NCBI GenBank assembly: GCA_024697425.1
Contig: JAILFT010000231.1
Location: 1-56,103 of the forward strand
Length of the DNA stretch: 56,103 nt
Direction of reading: 5' to 3'
Origin: Butyrivibrio sp.
Lineage (GTDB): Bacteria; Bacillota; Clostridia; Lachnospirales; Lachnospiraceae
Below the pieces are notes generated by a model. That model searched no databases. It worked only from the letters and a program-made list of their open reading frames with translations, and was not told the origin of the DNA. Positions 50,350 to 56,103 of this stretch are shown here, in pieces. A program made the position numbers and the translations under genes. Positions within the stretch are counted from its first letter, which is position 1, and each line of letters starts with the position of its first letter.

Positions 50350-51108
50350 ATGGAAAACAGAAAAGTCATGATGCTGGGCGAAAAGGAAACATTCCTGGTA
50401 AGAGTGCTGGAGGGCAAGACGACCGGAATCGGGATAGAGTGCAGCTTCAGCAGTTGGAACGTCAATGATATCAATGCCAATTGGGAGGGGACAGTCCTTG
50501 TGGTCCTGTATATGGATGAAGGAGACAGGCCTTCCGATGAAGCCGTTCATTTCCTGAAGGAGAAGCTCACCGAAAGCGGAGTGATGATGATCGTTATAGG
50601 CGAAAAGGGCGATGTTCTGTATATTCAGAATCGGGTACCCGGGGAAATGATCTATAAGACCTTCATCCGACCGGTTGATAATGAGGAATACGTCAAGACC
50701 ATCAATGAAGTTTTTTCCAAGGTCAAGGCAGGAGAATTCAGAAAGAGCATACTGATCGTGGACGATGACCCCAACTACCTGGGTCTGGTCAGGGAGTGGC
50801 TTAAGGGCAAATACAAGGTCTCCATGGCAAACTCGGGACTTCAGGCTATTAAGTTCCTTGGCAAGAACAAGGTGGATCTTATCCTTCTTGACTATGAGAT
50901 GCCTGTCACGACAGGGCCGCAGGTCCTTGAAATGCTTCGAAGCGAAGAGGAGACCAGGAACATTCCTGTTATGTTCCTTACCGGCAAGGGCGACAAGGAG
51001 AGTGTCATGGAAGTGGTGGCACTTAAACCGGAAGGGTACTTTCTCAAAAACATTGAAAGAAATGATCTTCTGGATAAACTGGAGGACTTTTTTACACTCC
51101 ACAGGTAA
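50350..51108 (+). CDS. response regulator without output domain, N-terminal pseudo-receiver
   Basis: A 252-residue protein. Residues 125-250 are a receiver: LIVDDDPNYLG, phospho-Asp in LILLDYEMPVTTGP, Thr in MFLTGKGDK and Lys in YFLKNI. The first 120 residues (VMMLGEKETFLVRVLEGKTT, LVVLYMDEGDRPS) look like a diverged receiver-like or Rossmann-type domain with no clear phosphorylation site set. There is no DNA-binding or enzymatic domain. It sits between the hybrid kinase and the second HD-GYP protein, so it may be the phosphate acceptor that passes information to c-di-GMP turnover. GGAAGGAG is about 8 bases upstream of its ATG. Confidence 0.88.
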   Translation: MENRKVMMLGEKETFLVRVLEGKTTGIGIECSFSSWNVNDINANWEGTVLVVLYMDEGDRPSDEAVHFLKEKLTESGVMMIVIGEKGDVLYIQNRVPGEMIYKTFIRPVDNEEYVKTINEVFSKVKAGEFRKSILIVDDDPNYLGLVREWLKGKYKVSMANSGLQAIKFLGKNKVDLILLDYEMPVTTGPQVLEMLRSEEETRNIPVMFLTGKGDKESVMEVVALKPEGYFLKNIERNDLLDKLEDFFTLHR

Positions 51109-51114
51109 AGACAT

Positions 51115-53514
51115 ATGATGGAAATCTTGCTTGCACACCAACTTAATATCATTTCGTTCCTTACCGGCATAGGGGTCATCATCACCATTTTTGCCATTAT
51201 AGCCAGTTCCCTTTCCAGAAACAGGCGAATTGCCATTATCATGCTGGAGGTAAGCGCGATCATACTTCTTAATTTTGACCGCTTTGCCTATTTGTATGAC
51301 GGCAATCCCGGTGTCAAGGCCTATTACATGGTCCGTATCAGCAATTTTCTGGTTTTCTTCATGACACTGGTGGTGATCTTTGCCTTTAACCTGTATATCG
51401 AAGATGTTCTTTTGGTGGACTGCGGACTTAAGAAAGTGCCAAGGCGTGTTAAGGCAGCCGGTATCATTCTTACGGTGGGTATGGTCCTTGTTATCGTTTC
51501 GCAATTTACGGGGCTTTACTATACCTTTGACGAATCAAACACTTACCACAGAGCTCCGCTGTTTATCATATGCTATATTCTGCCCATCATTGCTCCCATT
51601 ATTGAGTTTACAGCGGTTTATCAGTACAGAAGGCTGATGAGCAGGCATATTTACATTTCGCTGGTGGTGTTTATCACAGTGCCGCTTATATCTTCATTCA
51701 TACAGATATTCTTTTATGGTTTCTCATTTACCGATATGGCTTTTATCATTGCGGCGGCAATCCTGTTTGTCTTTGCTCTGGTGGATATCAACGAAAAGGT
51801 AAGGCATGCGAACACCCTGGAGATCAATTATCTTAAGCAGGAGAAGGAGAATGCTCAAAGACTTTTTGGCCAGATGGCCACTGCCTTTATCGGTGCCATC
51901 GAGGAGAAGGAGCCCTTCAGCATCGGTCATTCCCTCAGGGTTGCATCCTATTCGGTAGAGATCGCCAGAAGAAGCGGCAAAAGTGAAGAGGAGTGCAAGG
52001 AGGTATACTACTCCGCGCTTATGCATGATGTTGGCAAGATCGGTATTCCCATAGCAATACTTCAGAAATCCGAAAGGCTCACAGAGGAAGAGGAACAGGT
52101 CATGAGGAAGCATGTTTCCATCGGACAGAGGATACTCTCCAGTGTGAGCGAATATCCCTACCTTAGCATCGGGGCACATTACCATCACGAGAGGTATGAC
52201 GGAACCGGATATCCGGAGGGTCTTTCGGGAAAAGACATACCGGAAATCGGAAGGATCATCTGCGTGGCTGATCATTACGACAGAATGACCACCAGGAAGC
52301 GCTACAGAGGGCCACTTCCCCAGGCTGTAGTAAGGGATGAGCTGATAAGGCGGGCAGGATCGCAGTTTGATCCGGACTTTGCAGGGATCATGGTTAAGAT
52401 GATAGACGCCGACAGTGAGTACAGAATGCAGGAGAAGGGAGAGGAGCTTCCTCCCAAGGAGAAGCTTGTCTGCAATGAATACAGAAGCGATATCCTTGAG
52501 GGCATTGTCATTACGCCTTCGGTTAAATCCATCAGGTTCATGTGCAGGAGAGAGGCAATCGATGAAGATCAGTTTGGTGCACCTTCGGTAATAGTATTTG
52601 ACGCCTACGACGGGCTGGTTCATGACGATGAGTTTACGATAAAAGCCTTCTCTTATCTTGAATACGGCGAGATATGGTTTGACGGCCATATGATATCCAC
52701 GGGAGCAAGAAACATGATCATGAAGCCTGTGGGAGATCAGGACAGCGAAAAGAGAAGAGTAAGGGGCAGAAACAGGATAAGACAGTATGAGATACAGGCG
52801 GGAAGATTTGAGGACCATGTCAGGATACGCATGATATCGCCTGAAGAGACAAAAGAGGTCATCATAGCGCTTCCCAACAGTTCCAAATATGCCTTCATCG
52901 GACTTACCGGTGAGCACTGCCTTATCACGGATATACAGGTGGAAGATACGGGCAGGATCCTCAAAGAAGGCGAGATAGACAGGATCGCCGAGAGGGTTGA
53001 TTATACCAACAGGATGGAGAGCGACATTCCAAACCTGCAAATCAATGGGCCCAAGGAAGCGGCAACGGAAGGAATCCCGGTTGAAGACGGAATGGAGATA
53101 CTGTTTCATTCCATGAGTCTTCCCACGGCCTCGCTTTTATGGCAGTGCCCCTATGTAATGCTGTTTTCATCTGAAGATAAGACCATTTTCGGTGAGAACT
53201 ACCATGAGTACGCTCATCTTAAAATGAACGGCGAAAATGAGTGGCAGGGCAGCTATTCCGAGAACAGCTCCCGGATAATAAAGGATGACAAGTTCGAGAG
53301 TTGGGAGAAGTGGGAGGAACGCAATAAAAGAGGCGTTGAATGCCGTGTCATTTTTGAAAGAAAAGGTGATAAGATCATTACTACAACAGAGTGTGCGGGT
53401 CTTACCATGAAAAATACCACAACACTGCTTGAAAGATCAAAGGAAGTATACTGTTCACTTTCGGGAGACCAGTGCGCTCTCACCGATATCAGGATCAGGA
53501 AACCAAGGTTTTAG
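51115..53514 (+). CDS. HD-GYP phosphodiesterase with seven-helix sensor and C-terminal duplicated beta domain
   Basis: A 799-residue protein. The N-terminal seven-segment domain (HQLNIISFLTGIGVIITIFA; MVRISNFLVFFMTLVVIFAF; VSQFTGLYYTFDESN) is a clear relative of the hybrid kinase's membrane domain. HD-GYP follows (LMHDVGKIGIP; HHERYDGTGYPEG, intact HD and GYP). The last 350 residues are of unknown family and contain two related segments ending GLTGEHCLITDIQV and SLSGDQCALTDIRI, suggesting a duplicated beta-sandwich, possibly lectin-like. The start is one of two adjacent ATGs, 6 bases after the regulator gene ends. It would remove c-di-GMP in step with the kinase because both may see the same signal. 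Confidence 0.88.
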   Translation: MMEILLAHQLNIISFLTGIGVIITIFAIIASSLSRNRRIAIIMLEVSAIILLNFDRFAYLYDGNPGVKAYYMVRISNFLVFFMTLVVIFAFNLYIEDVLLVDCGLKKVPRRVKAAGIILTVGMVLVIVSQFTGLYYTFDESNTYHRAPLFIICYILPIIAPIIEFTAVYQYRRLMSRHIYISLVVFITVPLISSFIQIFFYGFSFTDMAFIIAAAILFVFALVDINEKVRHANTLEINYLKQEKENAQRLFGQMATAFIGAIEEKEPFSIGHSLRVASYSVEIARRSGKSEEECKEVYYSALMHDVGKIGIPIAILQKSERLTEEEEQVMRKHVSIGQRILSSVSEYPYLSIGAHYHHERYDGTGYPEGLSGKDIPEIGRIICVADHYDRMTTRKRYRGPLPQAVVRDELIRRAGSQFDPDFAGIMVKMIDADSEYRMQEKGEELPPKEKLVCNEYRSDILEGIVITPSVKSIRFMCRREAIDEDQFGAPSVIVFDAYDGLVHDDEFTIKAFSYLEYGEIWFDGHMISTGARNMIMKPVGDQDSEKRRVRGRNRIRQYEIQAGRFEDHVRIRMISPEETKEVIIALPNSSKYAFIGLTGEHCLITDIQVEDTGRILKEGEIDRIAERVDYTNRMESDIPNLQINGPKEAATEGIPVEDGMEILFHSMSLPTASLLWQCPYVMLFSSEDKTIFGENYHEYAHLKMNGENEWQGSYSENSSRIIKDDKFESWEKWEERNKRGVECRVIFERKGDKIITTTECAGLTMKNTTTLLERSKEVYCSLSGDQCALTDIRIRKPRF

Positions 53515-53520
53515 CCTGCT

Positions 53521-56103
53521 ATGATGATAAGAAAAGCACTTGAAAAAACAGTGCGCCTTGCACTTATATTTTGCCTTACCGTTGGCACTGCTGCCATGCC
53601 GTTTTTGACTGCCCTGGCAGCAGATGAAACTTCGGATATAGCCGACAGTCTCACCACAAACAGCGGCAAGTATACCACCGTTGTTTATGACAACAAGAAC
53701 GGACTTCCTACCTCCGAAGCCAATGCCATAGCAGAAACCGAAGACGGCTTTATCTGGATCGGCTCCTACAGCGGACTCATAAGGTATGACGGTTATAATT
53801 TTGTCAGGATAAATTCAGCCTCTGGAATAGCCAGTGTTGTGAGCCTTTTTGTGGATTCCAGGCAAAGGCTGTGGATTGGTACCAATGACAGCGGTCTTGC
53901 CCTTATGACCAGGGGCAATCTTAATATATTCGGTAAAAAGGACGGTCTGCCGGCTCTGTCGGTCCGCTCTATTGTGGAGGGAGACGACGAAGAGATATAT
54001 ATTGCCACCACAGGCGGACTGTGCATAATGGACAGGGAAAACAATATCACGGTTCCGGATATACCGCAGCTACAGGGTGAGTATATCCACAGGCTTGCCA
54101 AGGGACCGGAGGGGCTTATCTATGGACTTACCAAGAACGGGACAGTCTTTACCGTAAAGGGCAGGGAGCTTTTGGGAATCTATCCTGCCGAGAGTATGGA
54201 GCTTGATGACATTGCTCATGCGATCCTTCCCGATCCTTCAAACCCGGGGCATGCCTATCTTGGGACCCAGGGGAGCAAAGTTTACTACGGCAGATTCGAA
54301 ACGTCTTTTATCCCGGAAAAATCTTACAGCTTAAATCGCATTGAGTACATCAATGCTCTTAGGATGGATCATGGCAGACTATGGATCTGCGCCGACAACG
54401 GCATCGGCTCTGTCAGCAATGATACGATCCATTACTACGACAACTTAAGTTTCAATAATTCTCTTGAGGATATGATGACGGACTACCAGGGGAACCTGTG
54501 GTTCATATCATCCAAGCAGGGTGTTATGAAGGTGGTCTTTAATCAGTTCTCGGATATTACAAGGCAATACAATCTTGAACCAACCATTGCCACCACTACC
54601 TGCATGTATGACAATAAGCTGTACATCGGCAACAAGAACGGCGGACTGACCGTTCTTGGCAAAGATGCTACCGCTACCAAGATAGCACTTACAGAGGCGG
54701 TCACTGCATCGGGGAAAACCGTTGTGGCCAAAAATCTTCTGGAGATGCTTAAGGGAGTGACCATCAGATCTATCATAAGGGACAGGAAGAACAACCTTTG
54801 GATCTCAACCTACAGCAGACATGGCCTGATATGCTTTAACGGAAGCAAGGTGATCTGTTACACGAAAGAAGACGGTATGCCTTCCGACAAGGTAAGAGTC
54901 GCTTACGAGCGCTCAAACGGAGATATTGTAGCCGCAGGTATCGGAGGGGTTGTCATTATACGAGATGGTAAGGTTATAGAGAAATACGGTGAAGCGGAGG
55001 GAATTGTCAATACCGAGATACTGTCAGTTTCCGAAACGGAGGATGGCAGGATCCTTGTGGGATCTGACGGCGACGGTATTTATGTGATCGATGATACCGG
55101 AGTATCCCATATCGGCACCGATGACGGTCTTTCTTCGGATATTGTCATGAGGATCAAGAGGGATCCCCAAAGACCGGATATCAACTGGATCGTCCTTAGT
55201 AATTCCATAGGTTATCTGGATAAGGATCTGAAGCCGACCATACTCAGAAACTTTCCGTATTCAAACAATTTTGATATCTTTTTTGACAGGTACAGTCAGG
55301 CCTGGATACTTAGCAGTAACGGAATATATGTGGTTCCTTATGAGCAGCTTCTTGGCAATGCTGATAGCTACGACTATGATTTTTATGATTCCAACAACGG
55401 TCTTCCATGCATAGCAACTGCAAACTCATACAGCGAACTCACCCCCGGTGGTGACTTGTATATTGCCGGAAGCACCGGTGTCGCCAAGGTAAACATCAAT
55501 CAGCCCTTTGAGGATGTAAGCTCCCTAAAGGTAGATGTTCCCTACATTGAGGCTGACGGAAAATTCGTCTACGCCGATGAAAGCGGAGTATATAACATTC
55601 CCAGCGATGCCAAGAAGGTAAGCATTACAGGCTATGTGTTTACCTATTCCCTGATGAACCCGGAGATAACCTACTATCTTGAGGGGTTTGATAACACCCG
55701 GTACAATGCAAAGAGAACCGAGTTTAACACTGTAAGCTACACGAATCTTCCCGGGGGCAAATACCGGTTTGTAATGGATATACAGGATGCCCGGGGAACC
55801 TCCATGAAGTTCTTTGCCATAAACATAAACAAGGAAATGGCTTTTTATGAGTATACCATCTTCAAGGTGATGATCATCCTGGTCGCTATGGGATTTATGG
55901 GACTTGCTGTTTGGAGGCTTATGCATATCACCATCATCAGCAGGCAGTACGAGCAGATCAGGGCGGCAAAAGAGGATGCGGAGAGAGCCAACACAGCTAA
56001 ATCCAGGTTCCTTGCAAATATGTCCCATGAGATAAGAACACCTATCAACACCATCATGGGCATGAACGAGATGATAGCAAGAGAGGCTGACACCTCGGAT
56101 CCT
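53521..56103 (+). CDS. propeller-type (Reg_prop/Y_Y_Y) sensor histidine kinase, 3' end outside window
   Basis: An open frame of 861 codons running off the window end. It begins with a signal peptide ([20 protein letters not shown], cleaved near TALAADE). Two-component regulator propeller repeats follow ([49 protein letters not shown]), forming extracellular beta-propellers. A Y_Y_Y-type domain near 680-760 ([20 protein letters not shown]) leads to a membrane segment ([20 protein letters not shown]), then a coiled coil and HisKA ([20 protein letters not shown]). Such proteins sense polysaccharide breakdown products in related organisms. It is six bases after the previous stop, in the same cluster. 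The remaining catalytic and receiver parts are missing from view. Confidence 0.93.
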   Translation, partial: MMIRKALEKTVRLALIFCLTVGTAAMPFLTALAADETSDIADSLTTNSGKYTTVVYDNKNGLPTSEANAIAETEDGFIWIGSYSGLIRYDGYNFVRINSASGIASVVSLFVDSRQRLWIGTNDSGLALMTRGNLNIFGKKDGLPALSVRSIVEGDDEEIYIATTGGLCIMDRENNITVPDIPQLQGEYIHRLAKGPEGLIYGLTKNGTVFTVKGRELLGIYPAESMELDDIAHAILPDPSNPGHAYLGTQGSKVYYGRFETSFIPEKSYSLNRIEYINALRMDHGRLWICADNGIGSVSNDTIHYYDNLSFNNSLEDMMTDYQGNLWFISSKQGVMKVVFNQFSDITRQYNLEPTIATTTCMYDNKLYIGNKNGGLTVLGKDATATKIALTEAVTASGKTVVAKNLLEMLKGVTIRSIIRDRKNNLWISTYSRHGLICFNGSKVICYTKEDGMPSDKVRVAYERSNGDIVAAGIGGVVIIRDGKVIEKYGEAEGIVNTEILSVSETEDGRILVGSDGDGIYVIDDTGVSHIGTDDGLSSDIVMRIKRDPQRPDINWIVLSNSIGYLDKDLKPTILRNFPYSNNFDIFFDRYSQAWILSSNGIYVVPYEQLLGNADSYDYDFYDSNNGLPCIATANSYSELTPGGDLYIAGSTGVAKVNINQPFEDVSSLKVDVPYIEADGKFVYADESGVYNIPSDAKKVSITGYVFTYSLMNPEITYYLEGFDNTRYNAKRTEFNTVSYTNLPGGKYRFVMDIQDARGTSMKFFAININKEMAFYEYTIFKVMIILVAMGFMGLAVWRLMHITIISRQYEQIRAAKEDAERANTAKSRFLANMSHEIRTPINTIMGMNEMIAREADTSDP

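Noticed and set aside
51724-53109. Antisense frame of 461 codons within the HD-GYP gene
   Set aside because: The sense strand encodes recognisable HD-GYP motifs. The reverse frame is open only because of codon bias and shows no domain.
1-56103. Mobile elements, prophage, tRNA genes, replication origin
   Set aside because: I looked for transposase or integrase motifs, terminal inverted repeats, cloverleaf-like CCA-ended genes and DnaA-box clusters and saw none that I can support.

Overview
The window looks like the chromosome of a low-to-mid GC, anaerobic, polysaccharide-degrading Firmicute. The best fit is Lachnospiraceae of the Butyrivibrio/Pseudobutyrivibrio kind (inference). Support: clostridial housekeeping proteins (DnaG, RpoD, TrmK, dGTPase), an rnpB gene, GGAGG ribosome-binding sites, uronate catabolism, a cytoplasmic GH35 enzyme, and many GGDEF, HD-GYP and hybrid-kinase proteins. 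No insertion sequence, prophage, tRNA, rRNA operon or CRISPR array was found.

Layout. 1-2.3 kb: the end of an unknown gene with a strong terminator, a SAM methyltransferase and a CapA-like protein. 2.4-5.2 kb: a DUF134-NifX fusion regulator behind a promoter flanked by two identical palindromes, then an Lsa-type ABC-F ribosome protection gene behind a leader that encodes a peptide ending Met-Arg-Leu and folds as a transcription attenuator. 5.2-9.2 kb: an amylosucrase-like GH13 enzyme divergent from a sugar-binding-domain/GGDEF protein. 9.5-12.5 kb: SPFH, ribbon-helix-helix and YhfC protease genes behind a palindromic operator, then two small unknown genes. 12.6-19.7 kb: a housekeeping block of dGTPase, dnaG, rpoD, trmK and a TGS-domain nucleoside kinase. 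19.7-20.2 kb: a non-coding stretch with degenerate tandem repeats and three related hairpins. 20.2-23.7 kb: a von Willebrand (YfbK-like) lipoprotein, an ECF sigma factor and a likely anti-sigma factor. 23.8-24.2 kb: rnpB on the minus strand. 24.4-28.5 kb: kduI, kduD, an eda-VOC fusion and kdgK.

28.6-42.5 kb: a GGDEF protein overlapping an HD-GYP protein whose extracytoplasmic part resembles a carbohydrate-binding module, then GH35, a serine hydrolase, and two tandem giant secreted proteins with acidic linkers and cell-wall/glucan-binding-like repeats. 42.5-45.6 kb: a MATE transporter, a small unknown gene and a 23S rRNA uracil methyltransferase. 45.7 kb to the end: a signalling cluster of Cache/HD-GYP, hybrid histidine kinase, response regulator, a second HD-GYP protein sharing the kinase's membrane domain, and a propeller sensor kinase cut by the window end.

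How the parts fit: the uronate operon and GH enzymes take up products of plant or mucus polysaccharide breakdown, while the c-di-GMP and two-component proteins probably couple extracellular carbohydrate state to surface behaviour. The best candidate for something undescribed is the Met-Arg-Leu attenuator upstream of the ABC-F gene, where mutually exclusive RNA pairings can be traced base by base. Next come the shared membrane sensor domain of the signalling cluster, the CBM-like HD-GYP sensor and the DUF134-NifX operator region.
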